Position numbers and translations under genes: made by a program. The notes beneath the pieces are model-generated. The model ran no database searches. It saw only the letters and a program-made list of their open reading frames with translations, and was not told the origin of the DNA. Shown here in pieces: positions 10,101-18,761 of a stretch of 64,000 bases of DNA; the first letter of the stretch is position 1; the number at the start of each line of letters is the position of its first letter. Source of the DNA: Lysobacteraceae bacterium 2PB (GTDB taxonomy: Bacteria > Pseudomonadota > Gammaproteobacteria > Xanthomonadales > Xanthomonadaceae); contig SCMT01000002.1 of assembly GCA_005502915.1 (NCBI GenBank), positions 231,077 to 295,076 on the forward strand, read 5' to 3'.

Positions 10101-10254
10101 AGCGCGGCTGGGGCTCGACACGCAACTGGGTGCCGGCAGCCGCGCGAGCGAGCTGATCCCCACCGCCGTGGTAGGCCGGGCCTACATCGGCGCGAGTTTC
10201 GTCGGCGGCGACGCGCCCCAGCGCGGTCGCGACCGGCTCTCGATCGAATGTTGA
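7186..10254 (+). CDS. gpI-like tail protein with large N-terminal extension
   Basis: A 1022-residue protein. Residues about 565-680 carry the phage tail protein I region (YPQRFLPAVYREDEG, FLERWLANIESTYTAIEDRI, DALPWLAEWFDLALDPAWDE, RWRGTVHGLRTALSLAFD), which with J makes the baseplate wedge. The first 550 or so residues are a long beta-rich extension with repeating D-x-x-G-x-x-Y/L segments such as ADRHGNVYRIAD and LALAVTDDDYLVVAFARD, suggesting a propeller-like fold (inference). The C-terminal 340 residues are helical with repeated W-x-x-F/Y-x motifs and end in a short Gly-rich stretch. This corresponds to Afp12. The translated start overlaps the J gene stop. Confidence 0.85.
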   Translation: MNVNGARFHLLLGRDDWRRCRASDGRMLGAWWDDVDSPMPVPPDDLPEWDTARHEIALRAQGIALPATVGEAPLTIESRRAAAADRHGNVYRIADDRASLRVTSAGSGNETAFWPDGPADCGAQRARERPVFETHAPAPAVHAPRYLALAVTDDDYLVVAFARDGAGDAARGLLAFDLISGGEPNETVWPTALAIDPFDLRRRQGGGAWLLDRANRRLWELDCTLAMVNAGQAMRVLDPPETDDFQPHGGPARTRAEMRVPEGLDLAALSEPLHDPVAIEALGEDAVLVLDRDDVLQRSRVVRLRRSGSSWNADASAWLDEVLPAQAHDMVHAAGLARAGCASASVVRAPARLFIATAIGNQLHAFEVIDDADGFRLRAPAELHPLRRYGGRALVALRGAAHYDSGIAQPRWVRVVRQHRQRFATRAVLTTPVFDSDLPGTVWDKLLLDAGIPADTELRIESRASDERVLVPAMWLGDSDGDADWQTIGDWRPEPTPRLRGDGAELPWLRREAARDTDRGNGVGTWELLFQQAQGRYLQLRITFASTQGTMTPRVRALRAWAPRFSYPQRFLPAVYREDEGHGLFLERWLANIESTYTAIEDRIAHLETLFDPRTVPQDALPWLAEWFDLALDPAWDERRHRLLVRHAMDFFRWRGTVHGLRTALSLAFDPAFDPAMFDGPTPDDEGAGRIRIVEAYLTRVTDGLVARANTVVASTATPGAGPFAGPGEVVRGALWRPAEGNAGLVDRYATSQGREATAVELMTPFPLVAPSDPDAAAAWSAFCSAQLGVVPSAGAAERARWQAWLRAKYAAISAVNVAHGTQYAAFDAIALPADLPAHAVAAADWRAYRDRGEGREPALWHDFLARRHRRIERLRAAHGTHWTRFEDVPLPDRLPGSEAAQTDWLQFERELLAMHRTAHRFSVLLPMSEVEPDPHRLDERLALARRIVELEKPAHTVFDVRFFWAFNRVGEARLGLDTQLGAGSRASELIPTAVVGRAYIGASFVGGDAPQRGRDRLSIEC

Positions 10255-10278
10255 AGATCGCATCTTCAGGAGCGGACC

Positions 10279-11796
10279 ATGGGTTGCTGCAATGAACCGG
10301 TGACACTGCTGGCGGGCGTGCCCGCCGACCCGTCGCAGCACGTCAACTTCGAGCGCGGCATGGTGCTCGGCGTCGACGACTTCAGGCAGGAATTCGCGTA
10401 CCTGTCCGGACGCGACCGCTGGCTGGCGCGCGACGCCATCGGCTACGGCACGCTGTCCGGCCTGCGCGTGCATGCCGAGGACGGCGGCGCCGACGGCCCG
10501 CGCCTGCACGTCACCGCCGGCTCGGCGCTCACGCCCGGCGGCCGGCTGGTGTGCGTGGGTGCGGACCAGTGCGCGCTGGTCAACCGCTGGCTGGCGAAGC
10601 CCGACAACGCCGCGCTGGTCAACCGCCTGCTCAATCCCGCGTCGCCGCCGCTGTCGCCACCGGTCTCGCCGCCGGTCTCGCCGCCGATCCCGCCGGTGAA
10701 CGACGTCGGCGAGATCACCCTGCATCTCGTCCTCTGCTACGCCGACTGCCTGACCCGGCCGGTGCCGATTCCCGGCGAACCCTGCCGCAGCGAGGACGAG
10801 CTGATGAAGCCCTCGCGCGTCGCCGATGACTATCGGCTGGAGCTGCGCGCCTCGCCGCCGGCGCAGGTGGAAGAGGAGGCGGTGCGCGACTTCGTGCGCT
10901 GGCTGCGTGCGAACGTGAACGTCGTCGACGTCAGTCCGCCGTCCGCGGACGACCCGGAGGGCTGGCTCGCGCGCCTGCGCGACGCGGTGCGCTCGTGGCG
11001 CGATGCGTTGACGGCGTCGCCGCCGCTGTCGCCGCCGGCCTCGTTCGACACCCTGGGCGACTTCCTGTTCGACCTCGGCTCGCCGTCGCTGGACGTGCCG
11101 CGCGGGCGCCATGGCGCCTTCCTGCGTGCGGCGCTGCGCTTCTGGATCACCGAGCTGCGGCCGATGTGGATGGCGATGCGCTGCCATCGTCCGGAGCATC
11201 GCGACCTCGACTGCGTGCTGCTGGCCTCGGTCACGTTCGAAGTGAGCTGGATCGGTGGTTCGCCGTCCGGCGCATGGCAGGTCACCGGCAGCCCGGTGGC
11301 GCTGCACGTCGACGAGCGCGCGCGCCCCTTCATCGCCAGCCTGCGCCTGCTGCAGGAATTCGCGCTGGCCGGCGCGGCGGGCGACGACGGCGGCGAACTC
11401 GACGACCCGCTCGCCGACATGTTCGCGCGCAGCTTCGATGGCGGCCTGTCCGGCGGCATGCCCGCCTTCGCGCCGGTGCTGCGTCCGCCGAATGGCGGGA
11501 CGCGCATGCCGGTGGCCTTCACCGACGTCGACCTGACCCTCGGTACGGCGCATGGCGTGGTGATCGCCAGCGGCGGCGCGTCGAAGCTGACGGTGTCGCT
11601 GCCCGATTCCGATGCCCGCAGCGCCGGCCGCAGCTACACGATCCGCAACGTCGACATCGGTGCGCTGTCGATCGAACCGGCCAGCGGCGTGACCGCGACC
11701 ATCGACGGCAAGGCCACGGTGTCGCTGCGCAAGGCGACGGCGCTCACCCTGGTCGCCGACGGCGTCGGCGGCTGGCACACCATCGCGAAGGGCTGA
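10279..11796 (+). CDS. eCIS accessory protein, possible fibre or baseplate part
   Basis: A 505-residue protein. Its N-terminus (VNFERGMVLGVDDFRQEFAY, then RDAIGYGTLSGLRVH) shares a pattern with the next gene (VNFFNGRLLTGKDLSREQAA, then LALGDGVAFGLDA), so the two are paralogous at least over the first 80 residues. Residues about 115-137 are a Pro/Ser linker (SPPLSPPVSPPVSPPIPP) and a second short SPPLSPPAS occurs near 250. The last 60 residues (YTIRNVDIGALSIEPASGV, then ATALTLVADGVGGWHTI) resemble the C-terminal strand domain common in phage tail fibres. Role is not known; a fibre or collar part is inference from this ending. Confidence 0.55.
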   Translation: MGCCNEPVTLLAGVPADPSQHVNFERGMVLGVDDFRQEFAYLSGRDRWLARDAIGYGTLSGLRVHAEDGGADGPRLHVTAGSALTPGGRLVCVGADQCALVNRWLAKPDNAALVNRLLNPASPPLSPPVSPPVSPPIPPVNDVGEITLHLVLCYADCLTRPVPIPGEPCRSEDELMKPSRVADDYRLELRASPPAQVEEEAVRDFVRWLRANVNVVDVSPPSADDPEGWLARLRDAVRSWRDALTASPPLSPPASFDTLGDFLFDLGSPSLDVPRGRHGAFLRAALRFWITELRPMWMAMRCHRPEHRDLDCVLLASVTFEVSWIGGSPSGAWQVTGSPVALHVDERARPFIASLRLLQEFALAGAAGDDGGELDDPLADMFARSFDGGLSGGMPAFAPVLRPPNGGTRMPVAFTDVDLTLGTAHGVVIASGGASKLTVSLPDSDARSAGRSYTIRNVDIGALSIEPASGVTATIDGKATVSLRKATALTLVADGVGGWHTIAKG

Positions 11797-11798
11797 CC

Positions 11799-13100
11799 AT
11801 GAGCACCGTCGAATCGATCGCCCAGTTGCAGCAGCCGCTCACCGAAGGCGGCATCCGCAACGTCAACTTCTTCAACGGCCGCCTGCTCACCGGCAAGGAT
11901 CTGTCCCGCGAGCAGGCCGCGCGGCGCGAAGCCGATGCGCGCCTGGGCCTGGCGCTCGGCGACGGCGTCGCCTTCGGCCTCGACGCCGCGCGCGACCCGC
12001 TGCACGATCGCGCCGATGCGCCGGTGCTGCGCGTCAAGGCGGGGCTCGCGGTCAACCGTGCCGGGCAGACCCTCCGGCTCCAGAACGACGCCAGCGTCGC
12101 GCTGACCCGACGATTCGATGCGGCCAGCAGCGCCGCTTGCGACTGTGTGTTTGCCGACTGCAGTCCGGTCGCGGGCGGCACCTACGTCGCCGGGGCGGGC
12201 GTGTACCTGTTGACGATCGCGCCCGCGCGCACGAACGAAGGCCGCGCGCCGACCAACGGCCTGGACCCGACCAATGTGCGCTGCAACACCGACGCGACGG
12301 TCGACGGCGTGCAGTTCCGCCTGCTCGCGATCAATCCGCTGCGCTTCGCAGACCTCGATCCCGCATCGTCGCGCTTCCGCAACCGGCTGGCGTATCGCTG
12401 CTTCGGCATCGATGCGCGCGAGGCCGCGGTGATCGACCCGTGGCGCGAGGATCCGCCGAGCTATGGCCTGGTCGACGAACTCCGCGAGGTCGGCCTGGGC
12501 GACTGCGACGTGCCGCTGGCGCTGGTCTACTGGACCGCAGGCGGCCTGCAGTTCGTCGATACCTGGGCGGTGCGCCGTCGCCTGCTCGGCCCCGATGCCC
12601 TGCGCGACCACGCCTTCGTCGCCCGCGCGCGCCGCCTGGTCGAAGCCGAGGCGATGTGCGCGCAGTTCCAGCAGCATCTCGCGGATCTGCTCGCGGCGAG
12701 CACGACTCCGACGCTGCAGTCGGCGCGCACGCACTTCCGCCATCTGCCGCCCTTCGGCCTCGTGCCGCTGCAGAGCGGCGTCGTGCGCGGATTCGCCGAT
12801 GCCGCCTTCTTCGACGGCGTGCCGCGACGATCGAAGCCGGAGTCGGGACAGCCCACGCCGTTCATCGACGCCCGCGAACTGGGCGCGATGCGCGAGCAGG
12901 CACTGGCCTTCGCGCCGACCGACCTCGACGCAGGCGAATTCCTCTGGGTCCACCGCCCCTGGCAGGCGCAGCGCGCGCTGGCGACCGGCGGTGCGGCGCA
13001 GCCGCTGCTCGCCTTCGCCAGCGGACTGATGCCCGAATTCGCGATCGCGCGCTTCGACATGGCGCGCTACGACTACAGCAACCACGCACACGACGCTTGA
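11799..13100 (+). CDS. eCIS accessory protein, paralogue of the preceding gene
   Basis: A 433-residue protein with start two bases after the previous stop. Its N-terminus has NVNFFNGRLLTGKDLSREQ, the family signature shared with the upstream gene, followed by a turn-rich region (LRVKAGLAVNRAGQTLRLQ). The middle carries several Cys (CDCVFADCSP) and the C-terminal part is helical with LPPFGLVPLQSGVV and DLDAGEFLWVHRPWQAQ. There is no signal peptide. Proteins with this N-terminal motif occur in contractile-tail loci but have no assigned role that I know. It is followed by the PASTA/TIG gene after 25 bases. Confidence 0.55.
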   Translation: MSTVESIAQLQQPLTEGGIRNVNFFNGRLLTGKDLSREQAARREADARLGLALGDGVAFGLDAARDPLHDRADAPVLRVKAGLAVNRAGQTLRLQNDASVALTRRFDAASSAACDCVFADCSPVAGGTYVAGAGVYLLTIAPARTNEGRAPTNGLDPTNVRCNTDATVDGVQFRLLAINPLRFADLDPASSRFRNRLAYRCFGIDAREAAVIDPWREDPPSYGLVDELREVGLGDCDVPLALVYWTAGGLQFVDTWAVRRRLLGPDALRDHAFVARARRLVEAEAMCAQFQQHLADLLAASTTPTLQSARTHFRHLPPFGLVPLQSGVVRGFADAAFFDGVPRRSKPESGQPTPFIDARELGAMREQALAFAPTDLDAGEFLWVHRPWQAQRALATGGAAQPLLAFASGLMPEFAIARFDMARYDYSNHAHDA

Positions 13101-13125
13101 CCGAGCGGCGATCAGGAGACCACCC

Positions 13126-14094
13126 ATGGCAACGCTTCCGACCCAAGTCCGCCCCGGCGACGTCATTTCATCGGAGCTGATGAACGCGATCCTCGACGCC
13201 CTGTTCCAGTTGCAGGGCAGCATCGGCGGCACCCAGGTCGTGCCCAACCTGTTCGGCGCGACGCTGCTCAACGCGCGCGGCAGCATCCTCCAGCCGGGGC
13301 GGCAACTGCAGCTGGGCCTGGTGGTGGACGTGTCGGGAGCGTCGATCGACCCGATGGCGACGGTCAACAACAGCCTGATCGTGCTCAACCAGAATCCGAC
13401 CGCGGAGACGCGCGTCGCGCCGGGCACGCCGGTCAACCTGCTGGTCTCGCGCGTGTCGAACGGCAGCCAGCCACCGCCCGTCAATCCGCCGACGATCACG
13501 CGCACCGAAACCGCCGCCGGGAGTCTCTCGACCAGTTTCGCGGTCGGCGCGACGGTCGCGATCGTCGGCACGGGATTCAGCGCAACGGCTTCGCAGAACA
13601 CGGTGACCTTCAACGACCGTCCTGCGGCATCCGTCGCGAACGATCCAGCCGACCCCACGCGCCGCCTGCTCGTGGTGGTGCCGACCCAGATCCCGGGTGC
13701 GCCGGTGAACACCGGCGACGCGCCGCTCAACGGCGTGGTGCTGCGCGTCAGCACCGCCGGTGCGGGGCAGGTGCAGACCACGATCACCGTCACCGCGCCG
13801 GTGCCGAACCAGCCGACGATCACGCAGATCAGTCCGCTGATCCAGGACGAAGGCGCCAACATCACCATCACCGGCACGAACTTCACGTCGAACACGCAGG
13901 TTCGCATCCGCAACACCACGGCGACCATCGTCGGCACGCCGACCGCCACCACCATCGTCGCCACGGTGCCGCAGTTCGCCGACATCCTGGCCGGCACGCC
14001 GCCGGTCCCCGCCGCGGTCGTGGTCTCGGTGCCCGCCAGTCCGACGCCGCTCGAGGTCGGCTTCTCCGGCACGTTCCGCGTGCGTGGCGTCTGA
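13126..14094 (+). CDS. PASTA plus two IPT/TIG domain protein
   Basis: A 322-residue protein without signal peptide. After a helical N-terminus (LMNAILDALFQLQGSIGG), residues about 40-110 look like one PASTA domain: VVPNLFGATLLNARG, then LGLVVDVSG, NQNPTAETRVAPGTPVNLLVS. Two IPT/TIG immunoglobulin-like domains follow (about 125-220, with VAIVGTGFSAT and VTFNDRPAA; and about 228-320, with ANITITGTNFTSNTQVRI). These are binding or spacer folds usually found outside the cytoplasm. In this operon it could be a fibre or decoration protein of the particle. Ribosome site AGGAGACCACCC precedes the ATG. Domain calls are firm; role is inference. Confidence 0.72.
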   Translation: MATLPTQVRPGDVISSELMNAILDALFQLQGSIGGTQVVPNLFGATLLNARGSILQPGRQLQLGLVVDVSGASIDPMATVNNSLIVLNQNPTAETRVAPGTPVNLLVSRVSNGSQPPPVNPPTITRTETAAGSLSTSFAVGATVAIVGTGFSATASQNTVTFNDRPAASVANDPADPTRRLLVVVPTQIPGAPVNTGDAPLNGVVLRVSTAGAGQVQTTITVTAPVPNQPTITQISPLIQDEGANITITGTNFTSNTQVRIRNTTATIVGTPTATTIVATVPQFADILAGTPPVPAAVVVSVPASPTPLEVGFSGTFRVRGV

Positions 14095-14156
14095 ATGTTT
14101 CGGTTGGATCCTTCCGGCCGGTTCCGCCCGCCGGTCCATTTCGCGAGGAGAGCATC

Positions 14157-16589
14157 ATGATCGGCAAGACCCGTGTCATCTCCGTCCTCTGCTGCGGCCT
14201 GTCCGCAGCGGCGCTGTCGTGGTCGTCGACCGCTGCGGCGCAAACGCTCACCCTGAACGTGCCCTTCCGTGGCGCAGGCCTGTCGCAGAGCGCGGCGACC
14301 ACGATCGAATTCGAGGCCAGCTCGATCGCCGGGGGCGCCACGATCGATGTCAACGGCACGGTGGTCAACGTGCCTGCCTCGGCCTGTGGCGTCGCCTGCA
14401 CCGTCAACGACGCCACGCCACAGGGCGACAACATCTCCCTGACCCGGATCGCGGGCACCAATCGCGTGCGTCTGCAGACCACGTTCCTCAGCGTGTTCGG
14501 CGCGAACTACTGCGCGTCCACGATGGCGGGGCCGGGTGATGCGATCGCCCGCAGCATCACGCTGAACGGCTTCACCTTCGGTGTCGGCAACGGCTATCGC
14601 ATCACCAGTTTCATGGCGCCATCGGACCTGTCCTGCGACATTGCGTACGCGCGCGTGCCGACCAATCGACCCTTCATCACCGGCGGCGGCCTCACCAGAC
14701 TCGGTCGGCTGCCGCTGAACGTGGTGCTGGCGCTCGATGCTTCGCCGAGCATGGCATGGACCATTCCCGGTTCGCCCGACATCCGCTGGGACCGCCTCAA
14801 GTCCTCCGTGCAATTGTTCGCGTCGGTGTGGGATGCGGTTGGTGCGCCACCGCCGCCGGCGCTGGTCTCGTCCGAAGGCCACGCGGACGACCGCCTGGGC
14901 ATGGTGTTCTTCGGTGGCTCGTCCGTGGAGTCGCCGCTGGACGGGGCGAACTTCTTCAAGTCGCGCGGCGCGAATGTCGCGCCGTGGAGCGCGCCGGTGA
15001 CCGCTGCTCTCAACGCGCAGGGCTTCATCGGCGGTACCTCGGTCGGCGCCGGCCTGGTGAATGCGCGCAGTCGGCTCAATGGCGTTGCCTCGCTGATGGG
15101 CGACACCGCGGTCGTGCTGTTCACCGACGGCGAGCAGAACACGCCGCCCTGCATCATCCGCCAGGGCGAAGTCACCACGCCGACGGTCAAACCGTATCCC
15201 GGACTGCCGGGCGTCACCTACACCGACCAGTGCACCGTCGTGGCTGCCGCCGCGACGGCGCAGCCGCTGGTCCTCAACGGCAACGTGCTGGCGCAGAGCG
15301 TGCTGCCGCGTGGTCCGGTGTTCACCATCGGCCTGGGCGAAGGCGGCATGGCCGCCAGCGCCGTGCTCCTCGACGAGATCTCGCAGGAAACCGCGGGCAG
15401 CGCTTCATTCCCGAACAACGGCGTGGCGATGGACACGTCCTTCGTCGACAGCCTGGTGAACAACCTCAAAGGCGGGACCGTCGGGCTGCTCGATCGCTTC
15501 CACGGACAGCTGTCGAGCGGGCCGGCGAGCAGCGCGCCATCCGCCGTCACCATCGATCGTTCGGTGAGTCGCGTCAGTTTCGTGGTGAGCTGGGACGGCG
15601 TGCCCACGGGCGTGTCGCTGCGGATCACGCGGCCAGACGGCCGGCGCATGCTGCCGCGCGTCGCCAGCGGCCCGAACCATCGCGTGTACACCTACGACCT
15701 GCCGCCCGGCGTGCCGCCGGGCGTGTGGCGGGTGGTGGTGTCCAACCAGAACCAGACGGCGGTGCGCTACCAGGTGTCCGCGTACAGCGTCGAAAGCCAG
15801 CTCAGTGCGCGCGTCGTGCAGACCCGCCAGCTGGGCGCGGGCCGTCCGATCGAGATCGTCGCCGAGATCGGCTGGGGCAACCGCATGCTCGCCGACCTGC
15901 CGGCCGGCGCGGTGCGCGCCTACGTCGAGCGTCCAGACGAGAACCTCGGCAACCTGCTGCGCGAACCGGTGCAGATCGATCGCGCGCAACTCGAACGCAT
16001 GCAGCGCAAGCTCGACGACAAGTCGCCGCTCGCCCTCAAGCTGGAGTACCTGATCCGCAACGCGAAGCTGCTCGACCGCATCGAGCCGCGCCCGACCGGT
16101 GACGTGATCGAGCTGAAGTCGACCGGCGATGGCCGCTACGTGGGCAGCTTCGACGGCACCAAGGTCGGCGGCGGCTACCGGATCCGCGTCGAGTTCGACT
16201 GGAAGGACCGCCGCACGGGCAAGTGGCAGATCCGTCGCAAGTCCTACGCCGAGCGCCAGGTGCAGGTGCGGCCCAGCGCCGCCGACACCGAGGTCAGCGT
16301 CGATCGCGATCCGCGCAACGGCGACGTGCTGATCCGCCTGGTGCCGCGCGACGGGTTCGGCAACTACGTCGGCCCCGGGTTCGAGAACAGCATCGCGGTG
16401 ATCACCCGCAGGATGCGGGAGAAGATCACGATCAGCGACGAGAACCTCACCGGCGTCTACACGGCGCGCCTGCGCGGCATCGACAACCTCGACGACACGA
16501 AGGTGCGCATTCTCTTCGCAGGCGAGGTCCTGCGCGAAGGCCCGCTGTCCGAACTCAAGCGCGCGACGACCGTGCGCGATCCGAAATGA
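14157..16589 (+). CDS. secreted von Willebrand factor A domain protein
   Basis: An 810-residue protein with a clear Sec signal peptide (basic start MIGKTR, hydrophobic core, cleavage near AAA-Q at residue 30). Residues about 185-430 form a VWA domain: the metal site DASPS (D-x-S-x-S) near residue 190, GGTSVGAG with the conserved Thr, and VVLFTDGEQ. The C-terminal half is beta-rich with YTYDLPPGVPPGVWRV and FDGTKVGGGYRIRVEFDWKD, like the choice-of-anchor/Ig regions of adhesins. A secreted adhesin-like gene inside an eCIS operon is odd, because the particle is assembled in the cytoplasm. It might be a surface partner or receptor; unknown. Ribosome site GAGGAGAGCATC. Confidence 0.75.
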   Translation: MIGKTRVISVLCCGLSAAALSWSSTAAAQTLTLNVPFRGAGLSQSAATTIEFEASSIAGGATIDVNGTVVNVPASACGVACTVNDATPQGDNISLTRIAGTNRVRLQTTFLSVFGANYCASTMAGPGDAIARSITLNGFTFGVGNGYRITSFMAPSDLSCDIAYARVPTNRPFITGGGLTRLGRLPLNVVLALDASPSMAWTIPGSPDIRWDRLKSSVQLFASVWDAVGAPPPPALVSSEGHADDRLGMVFFGGSSVESPLDGANFFKSRGANVAPWSAPVTAALNAQGFIGGTSVGAGLVNARSRLNGVASLMGDTAVVLFTDGEQNTPPCIIRQGEVTTPTVKPYPGLPGVTYTDQCTVVAAAATAQPLVLNGNVLAQSVLPRGPVFTIGLGEGGMAASAVLLDEISQETAGSASFPNNGVAMDTSFVDSLVNNLKGGTVGLLDRFHGQLSSGPASSAPSAVTIDRSVSRVSFVVSWDGVPTGVSLRITRPDGRRMLPRVASGPNHRVYTYDLPPGVPPGVWRVVVSNQNQTAVRYQVSAYSVESQLSARVVQTRQLGAGRPIEIVAEIGWGNRMLADLPAGAVRAYVERPDENLGNLLREPVQIDRAQLERMQRKLDDKSPLALKLEYLIRNAKLLDRIEPRPTGDVIELKSTGDGRYVGSFDGTKVGGGYRIRVEFDWKDRRTGKWQIRRKSYAERQVQVRPSAADTEVSVDRDPRNGDVLIRLVPRDGFGNYVGPGFENSIAVITRRMREKITISDENLTGVYTARLRGIDNLDDTKVRILFAGEVLREGPLSELKRATTVRDPK

Positions 16590-16655
16590 CGTGACCCGCA
16601 ACGGCGCGGCGTCGGTCTCCGGCGCCTGTGCTCCCGCCATCGACAGGACCCGTGC

Positions 16656-18749
16656 ATGCACGCAGGATCGCCGCGCCGTGACGCCCTCCGCCTCGACCGC
16701 GTGGTCCTGCGCGGCGCGGAGGACGCGCGGCCGGACCCGTTGCGCGCGCGGCTTCGCCTCGAGCGCACGCTCGCGGCGACGGACTGGACGCCGGCGGGCC
16801 TGCCGCCCGGGGCGCTGCTGTTCGTGCGCAGGCTGCGCGTGCACGGGCCCGGGTTCGATGTCCCGGGCCGTGCCTCGGCGGGCGGGCGCGACCCCTTCGC
16901 GGACGATCGGGTCTTCGCAGAGCGCGTGGCCGAGACGCTACGCGCGCAGGGCCGCGCGGCGCGCAGGCCCTGGTCCGACGACGCGGCCGCCGATGCCGAG
17001 GCGGTGTGGTTCGAGGATGAAGACGAACTGGCGGCCTGCCTCGTCCGCGACTGGCTGCGCGGCCGGATCGCGCAACGGTGGTGGTGGCGCAGCGTGCTGG
17101 GCGGCGACGGCATCGACACCTGGCTGCGTCGCGAGCTGCTCGCTCGCGGCGAGCGACTTGCGCCGACCCTGCATCGACTCGCCGCCGCATCGTCCGCCGT
17201 CGCATGGCTGTCGAGGATGGACGAGGCCGATGCGCGCGCCGGGCTGACCTCCCTCGTCCGCGCGTATGCGCTCCCGCACCTGCGCGTGGACGGCAGCGAC
17301 GCCATGCAGCCCGCAGGCCCCGGGTCGTCCGATGCCGATCGGGATCCGGTGTCCGGCCGGTCGACGTCCGCATCGACGCCACGCCTTGCCCGCAGGCGAC
17401 TGCAGCGCATCGTGCCCGAGCTGCGCGCCGTGGCATGGCGTCCTGCGCAGGCGAGGCTGCTCGCCTGCGGGCTCGCCCTGCTGCGCGCGCCGACCGAGGC
17501 GCGCACGCGGCGGTTCGCGGAGGATCTCGATGCGTGGCGACCTGCAACCGACGCCGACGACATGGATACGCGCGCTGGCGTCGCACCCGCCGCAGAAGAT
17601 CCGCCGATGGAGGACGCGCGCCCCGACCGCATCGATGCCCTGCCGCGCATGTCGTCGCGCGTGCGCACGCAGGTGGGCGGTCGCCTTCGGCGCGCCAGGA
17701 TCGCGAATCAGTCTCCCGGCCCTGTGCCGACGAAACTCCGAGATGCCCTCGGGGAGACTGCCGAGGTGCCGCCGCTGAACACCACGCATGCCGACATCGA
17801 TGAACGCTCGCGGGCATCCGGCGATGTCGATGCCCGTCCAGCAGCGTCGCCTTGCGCGACATCGTCCATGCCGGACGGCGACCCGGTGCCGCCTGCCCTC
17901 GAAGCACTGGCGCCGGCGACGGTCGCGACCCCTGTCATCGCGCAGCCACGGGACGTCGAGCCGGCGGCGCCCGATGCGATGCCTGTCGTGAGGGCCCGGA
18001 CGATCGTCACCGCGCACGGCGGCCTGTTCTACCTGCTCAACGCCGCGCTGACGCTGGGCCTCTACGGCGATTTCACCGCGCCGCGCGCGCAGGGTCTTTC
18101 GCTGTCGCCATGGGATCTGCTCGCCTGGCTCGGCCAGCACTGGTTCGGGCGCGCGTTCCGACGCGATCCGCTGTGGCGCCTGCTCGCGGATCTCGCGGGA
18201 CGCGCGCCGAAGCGCGCGCCGTCGTGGCGCGTCGATCCGCCGTCGCAGTGGGCACCCGAGGACGACTGGCTGCACCCCTGGGCGCCGATGGCGACGCTCG
18301 AACATGGCGTGGATCGCTGCGCCAGGCGCCTGCAGCTGCGGCATCCCGCCGGTTTCGCGGTGTTCGACGTGCCGCGCGACACGCGGCTGCGCCCGTCCGC
18401 GCAGGCACGCGCGCTGTGCCTGTCCCGCGAGGCCGTGATGCGTGCGCGCCTGCGGCCTTCGCCATCGATGTCATCGCCTGCGCTGCCGGTCGATCCTGGC
18501 CTGCGCTGGCTGCATCGCTTCGCCGAATACATGGCGGCACGGCTGATGCGCGCGCTCGGCACGGCCTCGCCGTGCGAGGCCGTCGCGCTGCTCTGTCGCC
18601 ATGCGGCCGAGGTGCGCTGCGATGCCAGCCGCGTCGAGATCGCGCTGTCGCTCGCGCACCTGCCGCTGCCGGTGCGGATCGCCGGCCTCGATCGCGATCC
18701 GGGCTGGATTCCCGCCGCTGGGCGCGATGTGCGTTTCCACTTTTCCTGA
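16656..18749 (+). CDS. eCIS protein of unknown function
   Basis: A 697-residue Ala/Arg/Asp-rich protein I cannot assign. The N-terminus has ALRLDRVVLRGAEDARP and PPGALLFVRRLRVHGPG; residues about 130-170 are helical with CLVRDWLRGRIAQRWWW. A weakly conserved middle (about 230-440) of Ala/Pro/Asp-rich sequence looks like a linker. The C-terminal part contains GGLFYLLNAALTLGLYGDF and LSLSPWDLLAWLGQHWFG, a segment I associate with large proteins encoded next to eCIS ATPases. It sits directly before the ATPase gene, 12 bases apart. It does not show the signatures of the CIS tape-measure family. An upstream in-frame start is possible, but the ATG at 16656 is the first ATG. Confidence 0.55.
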   Translation: MHAGSPRRDALRLDRVVLRGAEDARPDPLRARLRLERTLAATDWTPAGLPPGALLFVRRLRVHGPGFDVPGRASAGGRDPFADDRVFAERVAETLRAQGRAARRPWSDDAAADAEAVWFEDEDELAACLVRDWLRGRIAQRWWWRSVLGGDGIDTWLRRELLARGERLAPTLHRLAAASSAVAWLSRMDEADARAGLTSLVRAYALPHLRVDGSDAMQPAGPGSSDADRDPVSGRSTSASTPRLARRRLQRIVPELRAVAWRPAQARLLACGLALLRAPTEARTRRFAEDLDAWRPATDADDMDTRAGVAPAAEDPPMEDARPDRIDALPRMSSRVRTQVGGRLRRARIANQSPGPVPTKLRDALGETAEVPPLNTTHADIDERSRASGDVDARPAASPCATSSMPDGDPVPPALEALAPATVATPVIAQPRDVEPAAPDAMPVVRARTIVTAHGGLFYLLNAALTLGLYGDFTAPRAQGLSLSPWDLLAWLGQHWFGRAFRRDPLWRLLADLAGRAPKRAPSWRVDPPSQWAPEDDWLHPWAPMATLEHGVDRCARRLQLRHPAGFAVFDVPRDTRLRPSAQARALCLSREAVMRARLRPSPSMSSPALPVDPGLRWLHRFAEYMAARLMRALGTASPCEAVALLCRHAAEVRCDASRVEIALSLAHLPLPVRIAGLDRDPGWIPAAGRDVRFHFS

Positions 18750-18761
18750 GCGGAGCCTGCC

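Noticed and set aside
16656..18749. Identification of the 697-residue protein as the eCIS tape measure
   Set aside because: Length and place would allow it, but the sequence lacks the N- and C-terminal patterns of CIS tape-measure proteins and has no long coiled region.
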